A DNA stretch of 64,000 nt, from NCBI GenBank assembly GCA_030549175.1, contig JAUKUA010000004.1, forward strand, positions 372,001-436,000. The letters are read 5' to 3'. The position numbers and the translations under genes are program-made. Origin of the DNA: Lasiosphaeris hirsuta. Lineage: Eukaryota > Ascomycota > Sordariomycetes > Sordariales > Lasiosphaeriaceae. Positions 11,659 through 23,762 of the stretch are shown here, piece by piece (positions within the stretch are counted from its first letter, which is position 1; every line of letters starts with the position of its first letter). The notes under the pieces are model-generated. The model ran no database searches. It was not told the DNA's origin and saw only the letters and a list, made by a program, of their open reading frames with translations.

Positions 11659-12830
11659 AGGACTCACCACATGGTGCAGCTAGACCTCAGCATGCCGAGG
11701 GGAACGAGAGCCCCACAACTCACAGCACACGGCCATGCCTTGATTGATTTTCTTTGTCTATCTATTCTCCTCTTTCCTTTTCATATGTTTTCGCTCTCAA
11801 CAAACCAATCCCCCTTTGGTCTCTGGCTTGCTCATTCAATGATTCCCATAGAGGGGGTGGGAAAGGGTGGAGTTTGGTTTATAGTATGTGTTGAGAGCAT
11901 TATCGGCAACTGGAAGAAGGGCTCATTTTCATGACATACGGGATTTGGGAGGGGGGCAGGGCTGTACCAGCATTTTCAGGGGAACCGGAGAGTGAGGGAC
12001 GAAATGCACTGGCACTCAAATAAGCTTATTCCCGGCGGAAAGGTTCCTGGTTACCAGTCATGGGAGACGGAGGACTGCATGTTTGTGTACATAGCAAGGG
12101 CACCTCGGCGGATGCGTTTGTTTGGTATTCCCCTCTGTTGATTTCTTTTACATTTGTGTCTTAGAACAAGTGGAGGGAAGGCGGTAGGCCTGACGGAGTG
12201 AGGGTTTTGTGGTCAAAATTATGGCAATAGATTAGCGAAAATGGGAAAGGAAGAGAGACGAGGGAGGCCGCAGATGACGACTTTGTTCCTTGATGACGAC
12301 GATGACGCCTGTTTTGCTACCAGTACCAAGGAGGAACGAAGGGGCAATACGTTAGTTGACATTTATTCCTGAGGTATCAACCACGCTTGACGTGAAGGCA
12401 CGTGCTATCCCGCCAATTTCGCGCCGGCTAGGCCTTTCTTTCGCCCAGTGACTTGCAACAATTGCCCCTCAGCCACTCAGACGCGACTTTTCTCAGGAAG
12501 CCATCAAAGTACTTTAAGGTACCGCCAACCCGCGTAGTTGCGCTAAATTCAAGACCAGCTGGGCCTGCTTTCTCTATCCTCTATCGTATCCGAACCAAGC
12601 ATTTCTTTCAGGGCCTTAAGTTACTTCTTTTACGCCAGTTGTACATCCTTGGCAGATAAGGTCGGCCTTTGTTAGGGCATCTCGGTGTTGGGCAACGCTC
12701 TTTGAACCTCCTTTCTTCTTTTGAGGGTTCGGCTCCGTCAAGGGCTTGTCTTTTCTTTCTCAAATCTTTCCTTCCCCTGTACTCCCAACAGAACCTCTGA
12801 CCACGGACTCAATATTGCAATTCCAGAGGA
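11659..12830. other. intergenic, 1.17 kb
   Basis: No supportable gene. The region includes a short GATGACGAC-rich stretch near 12275-12310 and pyrimidine-rich sequence before the hrq1 start. Confidence 0.6.
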
Positions 12831-15800
12831 ATGCCACCCAAAAAGGACACCAACCTCAAGCCTCTCCCCGCCGGAAACAGCAGGCGGAAGCGCAAGCGCG
12901 CCTCCAACCCTGATGATGACACCATCCCCGAGTCCCCGGCCAGCAGCGACATATCCCGCGACAGCAGCGAGGCACTGAGCAACCAGCCAGCAGCGGCGGC
13001 CGCCGCCGCCGCCAAAGCTTCGCGGAAGCGCAAACCCGCAGCCCCCCGGCCGCGGCCGCCGCCCGACACAGCCGCTATCGCCTGGCCCGCCTGGTTCGCG
13101 GCGCTAGAGAAGACGCACCGCGCCCTGAACCTGGTCTTCACCTTTTGCTCCACCCGGAAGCACCTCGTCACGACGCTCGAAGCTATGCGCGCCGCCGTCG
13201 AGGGCCACACCCGATGCCCGCTGACGGTCGAGGATGTCGCGGCGGTAGTGGCGCTCCGGCCCGAGGGGGCCAGGTTTGGGTATGTGGATGAGGGCTTGCT
13301 GCGGGTCGATGTCGCGAGGACGGAGGCGGGTGGTGATTGGCTTGGGCTGCCGCCGCTGCCGGATGGGTCGCTTGGGGGGTTTACGGGGAGCGGGGATGGG
13401 GGGAGCTGGGGAGTGAGGTGTTATTTTTTGAGTTTGTGGATGAGGATCTTAAGCGGCAGGTTCAAGACCGGAGGACCGGGGAGCCGACCAAGCCCTCGCG
13501 GAGGCTGCGCGCTGAGGATCTGAAGATGCCTGTCTTCAGCCAGAAGCAGATGACGGGCCTTATTGAGAAGAGGAATAGCAAGTTCGCCCAGGCCGTCAAC
13601 CGGTTCCTGAACCGGTGCGTCGCCGACAAGCTTGATCCCGAGATGACGCTGCGGAGCGGCGCCGAGGCCTTCATCCCGCTGCCGTCGACGCCGGCGGAGC
13701 CGGGAAAGCTCACCAGCACCCTGCCCTCGAGCATCCCGAAAGAGCGCAGGAGCATCCCCGAGATCGTGCAGGAGCTCATGGAGAGCCCGTGGTACACGGG
13801 CCAGGTGGTACCCGACGGCCACCGCGTCTTCGACGCCCAGGAGGCCGTGTACGGCGACCTCGACTTCCTGCTCAGCCAGGACCTAGTCAACGCGCTGTAC
13901 AACGCGCGGGGCATCACGCGCTTCTACGCGCACCAGGCCGAGGCCATCAACAGCCTGCAAGCGGGCCGCAACGTGGTCGTGGCCACGTCGACCAGCTCCG
14001 GCAAGTCGCTCATCTACCAGCTGCCCGTGCTGCACGCCCTAGAACGGGATCCGGACACACGCGCCATGTACATCTTCCCAACCAAGGCGCTGGCGCAGGA
14101 CCAGAAGCGGAGCTTAAGGGAGATGATGGGGTTCATGCCGGGGCTGGCGGGGACGCTGGTCGAGACGTTTGACGGGGACACGCCGATGGGGGAGCGGAAT
14201 TTGATTAGGGACGAGGCGAGGATTATCTTTACGAATCCTGACATGCTGCATATTACGATCCTGCCACAGGAGGAGAGGTGGAGGACGTTTTTGAAGAATC
14301 TCAAGTTTGTCGTCGGTATGCTCCCTTCCCTCCACCCCCAATGTCTGTCTTGGACCGTGAAGATGCTGATTTGAGGAGTTGATGAACTACACTACTACAA
14401 CGGGCTGATGGGCTCTCACGTAGCTTTCATCATGAGACGACTCCGGCGGACGTGCGCGGCATTAGGGAACCGCCGCGTCAAGTTCATCTCGTGCTCGGCA
14501 ACCGTGGCCAACCCGGAAGGGCACTTTAAGACCATTTTCGGGATCGATAACGTCAGGTTAATCGACTTTGACGGCTCCCCATCTGGGCGAAAGGAGTTCC
14601 TCTGTTGGAACACGCCCTACAAGGACCCCGGAGACCCGTCTAGCGGACGTGGAGACGCAAAGCAAGAATGTGCCCGTCTCTTTTGCCAGCTGGTCCTGCG
14701 CGGCGTCCGCGTGATAGCCTTCTGCAGGGTCCGCGAGCAGTGCGAGAAATTGGTCGGGGCTGTCAAGCAGGAGCTCGAGCGGCTGGGTCGATCAGAGTGT
14801 ATCGCCCGTGTCATGGGCTACCGCGGCGGCTATACGGCGCAGGACCGCCGGAGAATCGAGAGCGAGATGTTTGAGGGCAAGCTCGTTGGCATCGTCGCCA
14901 CCACCGCCCTGGAGCTTGGCATTGACATAGGTACTCTGGACTGTGTGTTGACTTGGGGGTTCCCCTATACAATTGCCAACCTTAGGCAGCAGAGCGGGAG
15001 AGCAGGCCGCAGGAACAGGGACTCGTTGTCGATACTGGTGGGCGACTCTTTCGCGACGGATCAGCACTATATGCAGAACCCGGATGAGCTCTTTACGAAG
15101 CCGAACTGCGAGTTGCAGGTGGATCTGGAGAACATGCTGGTCAAGGAAGGCCACATTCAGTGTGCGGCCTACGAGATGCCAATACAGCCACTCGAGGACG
15201 CGATCTACTTTGGCAGCGATCTGGGGCAAATCTGCGAAGAGCGCCTGATCAAGGACGATACGGGGTTTTACCACTGCCATGACAGGTTCAGACCGCAGCC
15301 GTCGAGGTTTGTGTCGATCCGGGATACAGAGGACGAGCATTTCGCCATTATCGACATTACCAACGGCAGAAACATCGTTCTCGAAGAACTGGAGGCATCC
15401 AGGGCTACGTTCACCATCTACGATGGGGCCATATTCCTACACCAAGGCAACACCTACCTAGTCCGGGACTTCGACCCGGACAAACGCATGGCCAAGGTCG
15501 AGAAGGTCAAAGTGGACTGGACGACCAAACAGCGCGACTACACCGACATCGACCCAGTCGAGACCGAGGCAGTCAGGCGCATCAAGGGCTCGCTGTCGAG
15601 CGCGTACCACGGGGTCATTCGGATCAAGCAGGTCGTCTTCGGCTACTTCAAAGTCGACAAGAGGAACCGCGTGCTCGACGCCATCCAGGTCGACAACCCA
15701 CCCGTGGTACGGTACAGCAAGGGCATGTGGCTCGACGTGCCCAAGCAGGCGCTGGACATCCTCGTCGACCGGCGGCTAAACGTGGCCGGCTCGATCCACG

Positions 15801-16312
15801 CGGCCGAGCACGCCATCATGAGCCTGATGCCCAATTTTGTCATCAGCATGCCCGGCGATGTGCGGACCGAGTGCAAGAACAGCATCAAGGAGTTTTCCAG
15901 GAAGGAGACGCAGCGCAAGAGGCCGGCCCGGCTGACCTTCTACGACGCCAAGGGCGGCGCCGGCGGGTCGGGCATCAATACCAAGGCGTTTGAGTTTGTC
16001 GATGTGCTGCTGAGGCGGGCGGTCGAGCGCGTTGCCGCCTGCCACTGCCAGAGGGGCTGCGTCGAGTGCGTGGCCTCGGAGCTGTGTCACGAGGCGAACG
16101 AGGTCATGAGCAAGGCCGGGAGTGAGGTGATCCTGAAGAGTCTCCTGGGCATGGAGATTGATGTGGAGAGCCTGCCGATGGGGCCCGAGGAGTTTAGCCC
16201 GGTCGGGGTCGAGACGGTGGTCCTGGCGAGGCCGGTGCCGCCCCGGAATAGGGGGGAGCTGAGGGTTGTCGGGGACGAGGGGGAGGGCGTCGTGGGGGTT
16301 GAGAGTGCTTGA
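12831..16312 (+). CDS. hrq1: Hrq1-type RecQ-family DNA helicase, with a frame break
   Basis: ATP-dependent 3'-5' DNA helicase of the Hrq1/RECQL4-like group, which acts in interstrand crosslink repair and telomere maintenance in yeast. The N-terminal frame starts at 12831 (basic, Ala/Pro-rich). It continues in a different frame from about 13400 (VLFFEFVDEDLKRQVQ) to 14315. After a 63-nt intron (14316-14378) it runs to 16312. Motifs seen: Walker A STSSGKS (~13990), DELH at the exon junction, SCSATVANP, ALELGIDIG and QQSGRAGRR. The C-terminal MZB/DUF1998 region has the cysteine cluster CHC-x3-GC-x2-C. Total is about 1,140 aa, normal for fungi. The switch from the first to the second frame lies in a G-run region at 13346-13424 and has no good splice pair; it needs 1 base added, 2 removed, or an unusually short intron. 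Sequencing error and true frameshift are both possible. Confidence 0.88.
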
Positions 16313-17504
16313 ATTCCCGCAGGGTGAATGTCTATGGCCGCTTCTTCGGTACTCAGCTTCCGGGAGGGCTCCCGCCACTGTTGGTGTGTGCAATGTGTAT
16401 GTACATACATACGTATATTCGGATCGTATGTTTCGGCCTGCCCCGGTCTGGCACTTTGAGGTAGCACTCGAGCACCCTTGCAGTCTCTTCTCAGATTCTC
16501 GAAATCCTGCTGCGCTGAGAAGCATCACGCACGTCACCTCTGATGCAGTGCTTGCAGGGTTCCCCAAGCCTGCCCAGCCAGCCAAGCTTTCCCGCCCAGC
16601 TTTCGCCCAGCTTTCGCCCAGCTTTCTTTCGCCCAGCCGGCGATCATCGTGTGCTAGCCGCCAGCCAGCTGAGTGAGTGATTTCGGGCTTTATGCGAAAT
16701 GCGTCGAGTCCTCCCCGGCGGCAGCGCGCCAGCAAACGAGGCCCAATTCCCCAATTCCTCTGCTCGTAGCACCATGTCACAGGTTCACGAGGCCATTATT
16801 CACCCAATCGCCCATCCCGTGTGTGCGCTGCTTTCCGCTGATGCTGGTCTTCGGGGTTCGCTGCATTCAACGCGACTTGGCGCGGTGGCTAAGGCCAGCT
16901 GCAATCGCCAACCAACCCCCCTTCATCGGCGACTGAAACATGGCGGGGAGGCCCCTGGTGGCCCTTGGCCAGCTGGCACTGCGTGGCTGGATCACTGCTG
17001 GATCGGTCTGGGCCCTCTGCGCTCTAGCCCGCCCCATCTTTTTCGAGCCAAGGGCGGAAAGAAGGAGGGGACCCCCCAGCGGATTGAGGCACTCGTGCCG
17101 CCAACAAGTGACCCATTCAGCGCGCAGCTTGGCGTTGAGGCCCCGTTCCTCACAAATTCCTTGCTCGGGGGGAGCTATCCGCCAAATGGGCATTATTAGC
17201 GACGCGATTCCCACCTTTTCTGTAACCATGGTCTTCTCCCATTGAGTGATTGATTTTCTCGGGTTGCTTCTGTGCATGGCTCGATTGTCTCGGCCGCTTG
17301 ACTAGGGACGAAATCGGGACCACATTAATTTGTACGAGTTCGAGTTTCACCTTGGGGAGGAAAAGGAGGGACGGCACGACGAGACACATACAACAACCAG
17401 CACGCTGCTCCCCCCACCAGTGCCATTGTGAGAAGGAACCAGTAACTCCTAGCGCTAGGGGAAAAAAAAAACACGAATTGGCCGCTTCACCACCGCCGCC
17501 CGCC
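16313..17504. other. intergenic, 1.19 kb
   Basis: No gene supported. It holds a tandem repeat near 16593-16637 and the leader of the exchanger gene, with an A9-10 tract close to the start codon. Confidence 0.6.
16593..16637. repeat. tandem 11-bp repeat (GCCCAGCTTTC)
   Basis: Three to four imperfect head-to-tail copies of GCCCAGCTTTC lie in the 3' flank of hrq1. No function is evident. Confidence 0.8.
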
Positions 17505-19172
17505 ATGTCGACGCCCGCCCCCGCTGCGATACAGCAGCCCCGACCGAGGTCGGCCCGGGATGCCGAAAAGACATCCAACGGCGACAGCAGCCCCGGCAAC
17601 ACCGCCACCCCCAACAACAACAACAACAACAACAACAACAACCCGGACCTGCTGCCAATGCACCAGCCCGACGTCGAGCGCGTGGGCATGACCGCCGGCG
17701 TCAAGGCCGCCATCCGCTACGGCCAGGTCCACCCCAAGGGCGAGACGGGCCGGCGCGGCATCCACCCGTCGCACTTCCTCAAGATCATCTTCCGCTCCAG
17801 CTCGTGGGCCTCGCGCATCGTTAACGTGCTGTGGCCCGTTGTGCCCGCCGCTATCGCCGTGCGGTATGCCGTGCCGGATAACCACCTGCCCATATTCATC
17901 CTGTCGTACCTGGCCATGGTGCCGTGCGCCAATCTGATTGGGTTTGCCGGCCAGGAGCTGTCGAGGAAGGTGCCGCATGTTTTTGGCGTGTTGGTGGAGA
18001 CGACGTGAGTTTGATTTTTATTTATTTACTTTTTTTGTCCTCCGGGGAAGGGGGCGGGGGGGGGGGGGAGAGTGAGGTGAGAGGGATGAAGGGTGTGCTA
18101 ACGGTGGGGGGGGGGATCATAGGCTCGGATCACTGGTCGAGATTATCATGTTCATGGTCCTCATCAGCCGTCCGGAAACGCCAGGGATAGATTACACCCA
18201 GGTCATCCGCGCCGCTATCTTGGGTTCGGTGCTGGCGACTATGCTGCTGTGTCTGGGCCTCTGCTTCGTCGTGGGCGGCTTCAAGCGGGACGAGCAGACG
18301 TTCAGTGAGGCTGTTAGTGAAGCCGGTAGTGGTTTGTTGCTGGTGGCGTAAGAGAACAGCCCAATTCCTCCTTTCTTGCAGTGTGAAGTATGCTGATATT
18401 TTTCCCCAGTGGATTCGGTCTTGCTATTCCTACCGTCTACGTCCATTCTCTCAGCGGGGGTGGACGTCTTGAAGAGACCGAACTCTTGGCTCGAACGATG
18501 GACATTTCGCGTAGTACCTCGATCTTGCTCATCGTCTCGTACCTCGTCTACGTCTACTTCCAAGCGCACACCCACCACGGCATCTACACCGACATCTTTG
18601 AAGAGGAAGAGCTCCGCGACGAGGATGGCCACATTGACAATAGGAGGTCCCACCTGACCTTCACCGAGTGCGTCATCGCGCTCACCATTTCCATCGCCCT
18701 CGTCTCCATCATTGCCATCGCCCTCGTCGACCAGATCGTCTTTCTAGTCGAGGACCGCCACGTGTCGGACGCCTTCGTCGGCCTCATCCTGCTGCCCCTC
18801 GTCGAGAAGGCGGCCGAGCACCTGACGGCCGTCGACGAGGCGTACGACAACCAGATGAACTTTGCCCTCTCGCACGTGCTGGGCGCCACGCTACAGACGG
18901 CCCTGTTCAACGGCCCGCTCGTCGTCATCGTCGGCTGGGGCCTCGGCAAGCCCATGGGCCTCAACTTCGAGGTCTTTGACCTGGCCATGCTGCTCCTCGC
19001 CATCCTGACCGTCGGAAACTTCCTGCGCGACCAGAAGAGCAACTACCTCGAGGGTGTGCTGTGCGTCATCGTATATGTTGCTATTGCTGTTGCGGCCCTG
19101 TACTACCCGAATCCGGAGCACCACGGGTCGACTGCGGAGGTGGCGGGCGGGGCGGAGAGCGGGGGCCACTAA
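17505..19172 (+). CDS. CAX-family Ca2+(cation)/H+ exchanger, divergent
   Basis: Proton-coupled cation exchanger of the Vcx1/CAX group, expected in the vacuolar membrane. Exons 17505-18004, 18123-18347 and 18410-19172 give 495 aa. The N-terminal ~70 residues are cytosolic and contain a poly-Asn run encoded by (AAC)n. About eleven hydrophobic segments follow, in two halves split by an acidic linker (DIFEEEELRDEDG). The two CaCA repeats are recognisable: c-1 as LVETTLGSLVEIIMF (Glu ~173) and c-2 as LPLVEKAAEHLTAV (Glu ~378, His ~379). The family's usual Asn before each catalytic Glu (GNxxEL, GNAAEH) is replaced: Ser in c-1 and Glu-Lys in c-2. Catalytic Glu residues are kept, so transport is likely, but ion preference may differ from Vcx1. 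Intron 1 is exceptionally G-rich. Confidence 0.87.
17609..17642 (+). repeat. (AAC)n microsatellite coding for poly-Asn
   Basis: About ten consecutive AAC codons lie in the cytosolic N terminus of the exchanger. It is in frame and outside the membrane domain. Confidence 0.9.
18044..18118 (+). other. G-run cluster in exchanger intron 1
   Basis: Intron 1 (18005-18122) contains repeated runs of 4 to about 14 G on the transcribed-sense strand, plus a second run of about 11 G just before the acceptor. The pattern fits G-quadruplex-forming sequence. See findings. Confidence 0.7.
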
Positions 19173-19733
19173 AGGGAGATGGCGGTGATGATATGGGACG
19201 ATGTGTGCATGTTTTCTCAGTTGGCCGGGCATATTGACTCGGGGGTTTTGGTGACTTTCTGGGCCTCGGAGAAAAGGTGTTTGGTATTAGAAGTTCCAGA
19301 CTTGACCGGAGTAAACAGGCATTCATGATTTGGCATTTAGCGAGGAGCCGGGATGATTCCAAGCTGGCGTTTTACACATTTATTTAAGGTTGGGAAATTG
19401 TTGCGGAGGCGGGGGAGTATTGCTATCATTGCTTTATATATGAGGAGCACTGTAAAAGGGTGTAGATGTGTTGAATGATGACTTGGGCATCAAATGCAGG
19501 AAGGTCACCAAACCATGTGTTAAGCAGTGAAGAGCGCGTGTGAAGCCAGCTTGTAGTCTCGAACATTTTGCGTTTAGCCAACCTCGAAGACAGTGGTATA
19601 ATTGCACATCACACTCTTACAACACTGGATATTCTAAAATACACATTTTGCAGCATGCGAACGCGCCCGACTCTAAAGCATTGCAATCCCCCCCCCCAAT
19701 AACCGCAACCAAACCATTGACCATTACGGTCCT
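19173..19733. other. intergenic between convergent genes
   Basis: 560 bp between the 3' ends of the exchanger and yip4. No gene seen; terminator functions for both genes are presumed here. A C9 tract lies at ~19691. Confidence 0.6.
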
Positions 19734-20801
19734 TTAACTAATGAAGCAAAGGCAGCCCAAACCAAGGTAAAAGACGAACATGGGGTAGACGGCCAGCCCA
19801 ACCCGGTTCTTGACGACGCCACTACCGCCGAGGATGCTCACGCCAGCAGCCAGCGACCATCCTACAAGCACCAAGTAGACGGGGATCCGAGCGATCCAGT
19901 AGAGTGAAAGGGCTGAGAGCAGCGAGGCGATGACGAGCGGGAAGAGCGTATATCCGATGATGCAAATGCTCTGCGCAAAGGAACTGGGGGAGAAAAACAC
20001 AGTTAGCAATACAGTAAACCCTCCAACCTCAACCCAGATCCGGGTCCAGGGACGACTCACATATTCCCCCCGAGCAGCTTGATCTGCATAGTGACGACAG
20101 CCATGCCAATCCAGACCATGGCGAAAACACCGCTGAACACAATCTCCTTCTGCTCCGCCCGGCTCTTGAAGCTCAGCAGCGCGCTCAGCAGCAGGCAGAA
20201 AACCAACGGGCCCCACAGATCCCAATCACGCAGACCAGCACTCATATGGCTCTGACCAAGCAGGGCCTCGGGATCCATAACGCGGCCCGCCATGCCCACA
20301 AACTCATCGCGGGCGCTGCTCAGCCCGCCACCGCGCAACGCCGCGTACGCGCCCCGGATACTCAACCCCCCGCTGTCTTCCGCCTCGAACATGGTGCCCC
20401 CGAACAGGTAGCGCGGGTACAGCACCTCGCGCATCTTGGACCACACGGCCAGCAGGTCGCGGCGCAGGGTGTCCCAGACGGTCTCGTCGATGGTGTTGGT
20501 GGGCGCGCGACGGTCCTCGCCGGGGATGCGCGAAGTCCAGCCGCCTGACGACGAGGACGGGCCGGCGGCCGAGGAGGATGAGGTGCCGATGCTGCCCGTC
20601 AGGGGCGCGCGCGACGAGTGGGCGAGGGGGTCGTCAAAGTCGTTGAGGTCGGCTGCGGGAGAGGGGGACGGGTTAGTGGAAGGGAAGGGTAGTGGGTGGG
20701 GGAGGGGGCGGAGAGGCGGGGCAAATACCGTCGTCGGGGTCTATCAGGTCGTCATCTTCGAGGGTTGGGTTTTGGTAATCTCTCCCGCCTAATGAGGCCA
20801 T
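19734..20801 (-). CDS. yip4: Yip1-family Golgi membrane protein Yip4/YIPF6
   Basis: Multi-pass protein of the Yip1 family that cycles between ER and Golgi and binds Rab/Ypt GTPases. Exons 20801-20729, 20652-20061 and 19983-19734 give 304 aa. The N-terminal ~110 residues are hydrophilic and Ser/Asp-rich. The YIPF6/Yip4 signature follows: an ETVWDTLRRDL-like segment before YPR, then LRDWDLWGPLVF, WIGMAVVTMQIKLLGGNISF and SICIIGYTLFPL. These match Yip4/YIPF6 better than Yip1/YIPF5 or Yif1. Five membrane segments fill residues ~190-304, as usual for the family. The Ile in GGNIS is split by intron 2. The gene is convergent with the exchanger gene. Confidence 0.9.
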
Positions 20802-21645
20802 CGTCGCGGCCCTTTCTTTCAGAGAGTCGTCCGCTAGCGAAATGACGTGTCCACTTCAGTTTGCTTTCTATTGTTGCTAGCCGCGCTGCTTCTGTTGTTG
20901 GGAAGATGCAAGTTGAATGGGATTGCTGGTTTACGATACAGATGGGCTCGTGATGGTGAATAATGTGGTTGCCTGTGAATTCGTGTTCGAGGTTCCAAAG
21001 CTCCACGGTTTCCTCAGCGGGGACCAACCGTGGCAAGGCCTGGGGCAGATTGACGTCGCCAAGTGGCCCAAGCTTCCATGACTCCAACAACCTTTAATTG
21101 ACAGATGTGGGCCAATCAGCTGTCAAGCTGCAAACTAAGTTGTCAATTATTTCTCCCCGCAGCACCCAAACAGCCCACGATAACTAAGCCTATGGTTATA
21201 ACGCAGGGCCGACAAGTGCCATTTTATACAAACTATTATCTGCTACAGCTTCCTCATACCTATTCGTACTAGTATTTGGGGTATCTTCGCTGGCTCACGT
21301 TTTCCGCATCATTGCCAAATAAATGATGCTCTCGATTAGATTCCACCGCTTGACCCCTGGCCTAGCCTAGCTAGCACCAGCATGTGCGAGAAGAACTCGC
21401 TCTAAACAACTATACCACAAAACGCTTTTGGTATAGGAAAAACGAGTACCGCCCAATCTGATATCCCGTCAAAAAAGAGCGACGGAATCATGTGTCCGCC
21501 AGATGCACCCGACTCCGAAATGTACCCCACATGGGCCAATGAGATTAAAACAAGATATAACCAATGCCGAGTATTCCCCAAACACCTCAAGTAGTTATCC
21601 AAAATCAACAATATTCCTCCAAGAACAAGCGATAAAAGTCACATC
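20802..21645. other. intergenic, yip4 promoter and 3' flank of the PAS gene
   Basis: 844 bp without a supportable gene; the small frames lack motifs. AT content is higher near 21110-21350. Confidence 0.6.
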
Positions 21646-23762
21646 TTACTTCCACATATCTCGGGAGTAGGACTCCTTGGGAGGACTCGGCGCTCGCATG
21701 GGTGAGGATGCACAACTTGGGTCCTGTGCTTGGCATGGTGCACCCTGCTTGCAGGGCTCGTGTGCTAAACAGCGGCATCCCGGCACCGCCACCGCTGGTG
21801 ATTGATTCGGCGGGGAGCAAGCCTGGTGATAGCGGGGCTGCGAGGTGCTGTCCGCTGAGCTCAGTTGATGGTGCTGGCCCTGTCCATACATGCTGGGGAC
21901 ATATGGGCCTCCAGGGTGAACGGTCGTAGAGGTAGAGTGTTGGTGGTTATTGTAGAGTTGATTGAACTGTTCCCCAGCTTGAATCCGGCTCATCACACCA
22001 CTGGCACCAGTATATGCCGGTTGAATGGGTCGAGTGGGCTCGTTTTCGTCAATTTGGGGCTTTGGTCCTCGATATGCAGTTGGACCAACAGCCGGATCCC
22101 AGACGGGGAGCCCGCCGGGTGGTTGGGCACCATTCCTAGGCAGACCGCGGCCATAATCCGCAAGGTTTCCATTGATCCCGACGAGTGCCCATGCAAAAAC
22201 GGCTACGTCTCGAATCGACCGTAGCAGTTCTGGACCAAACTGTTAGCCATACGCTGATAGGAGTGAGTTGAGTAATAGGAGAAAAAAATGCATCCCAAGA
22301 ACCATAGCTGGTACGGAAGCACATAACACCAATGAAAATTCAAGTACGTACGATCTCTTGGAGGACCCCCTGCCGCTACGATATGCTCTTGTACAGGCAT
22401 GAATTCGGGGAGAAATGGCGCGCGGAACTTGTAGAGGAGCTCGGGTGGGTAATAGGGTTCGATCGGATGCAAACTCCACGGCGCTGCGAATAGGCCATTT
22501 TCATAGTTGTACGCCGGTACTAAGGGCAGCTGAGGATCTGGAATCGGTGGCCTTGCTTTGCGAAGCACGACGACGAGCCCATCCGATGTGCACGACACCA
22601 CCGCCTCCAGCTCCAAGCCACCCTCGCTGTCCCCGAGGCTGGAGTGTGGGGATCCGGCGCCACTGGAGGAGGGTGGGGTCAAAGGCGCATGTTGCCTCGC
22701 ATTTGGGTGGCCCCTCGAGCTCAAATTTCTCCGGGTCCGGCTGCGGCTAGGAGGCCTGTCGTCAACATCCATGCAGGTTTCTGCTGGCCACGACCCCCTA
22801 TCACCCACGGCAGAGCTGATGTCGGCATCCAGATCCGTTTCACCGTCCTCCTGGCTGCTGAGGTCACTATCGTCTTCGTCGTCTTCGTCCTCGTCCTCTG
22901 TAGTGTCCCTATCCTCGTCCGTCTCGCCAGCGCCGTGAGCTGGGTCATCTTGGCGCGGATCCCGGAACCAAAAACGAAGGTAAGCAATCGACTCGTTCTT
23001 TTTCGCGCTTTCCAAGCATGCAATAGCATTGGCCAGACAGTTTTCCTGGATACAATGATAAAAAGGCCTGTCCAAAAGTTCGTCCGGCCGTAAGCCTAAT
23101 ATTGCAGCAACGGCGTTTGTTGCAAACATGATGCTTAGGTTCCGAGTGAAGCGATTGAGCACAAGTGCGGCGCGCGGCTCGCGCTCGGTCGGTTTCATCT
23201 TGAACTTGGGTGACAAGTGCTCTAGCATGTGGTAACGGGGGTCTAGTGGTGAGCTCGAAAACAGTCGCCTAACTTGTGGTGCCGTTATGGCTCTCCCTGT
23301 TCACGCGGTCAGCTCTGTCTAGTCCCATGTAGCAGAATGCCTAGCACATACCCTCGCTCTTTGCACCCCCACTATAGATGCTCGTACTTGCCACCAAGAC
23401 GTCATGGACAATAGTGAAGCAACATTCGCAGCTGACCCAGCGGCCATCTCTGGACCGAATTCTTGCATAATGGAGGACAGCTGCCTTGTCTAAGAGGACT
23501 CCTCTGCTGTGGACGGAGCGAGCTAACGGTACTTCATCGGGATGAAAGTAGTCGAAGCAGGACTTGCCCAGAACCTCCTCGGGCTGGTACCCAAGGATGT
23601 CAAGGATTGACTCAGACGCAAAGAGGATATTGGCATCAGGAGAGAGGTCTGCACGATTTGGAAATCAGCATCACAATTGTCAGGTAGATAACGGTGCCAA
23701 GATCAACAGTCAGAGCTCGACCTACTATGAATGGTCATAAACGTCAAATCCTGGGGATCCAT
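21646..23762 (-). CDS. two-PAS-domain regulatory protein
   Basis: Probable sensor or transcription-associated protein. Exons 23762-23726, 23648-23352, 23296-22352 and 22229-21646 give 620 aa. A first PAS fold covers residues ~10-110 (NLSPDANILFASESILDILGY, CFDYFHPDEV, RIRSRDGRWV). A second starts near residue 150 (NLSIMFATNAVAAILG, DRPFYHCIQENCL) and is interrupted by a ~70-residue Asp/Glu tract. The C-terminal third is Pro/Gln/His/Ser-rich and looks disordered. No zinc finger, bHLH, histidine kinase or LOV cysteine signature (GRNCRFLQ) was seen, so it is not WC-1 or VVD. Fungi carry similar PAS proteins of unknown role. All three intron junctions are frame-consistent. The predicted splice removes in-frame stops. 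Ligand and target are unknown. Confidence 0.82.
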
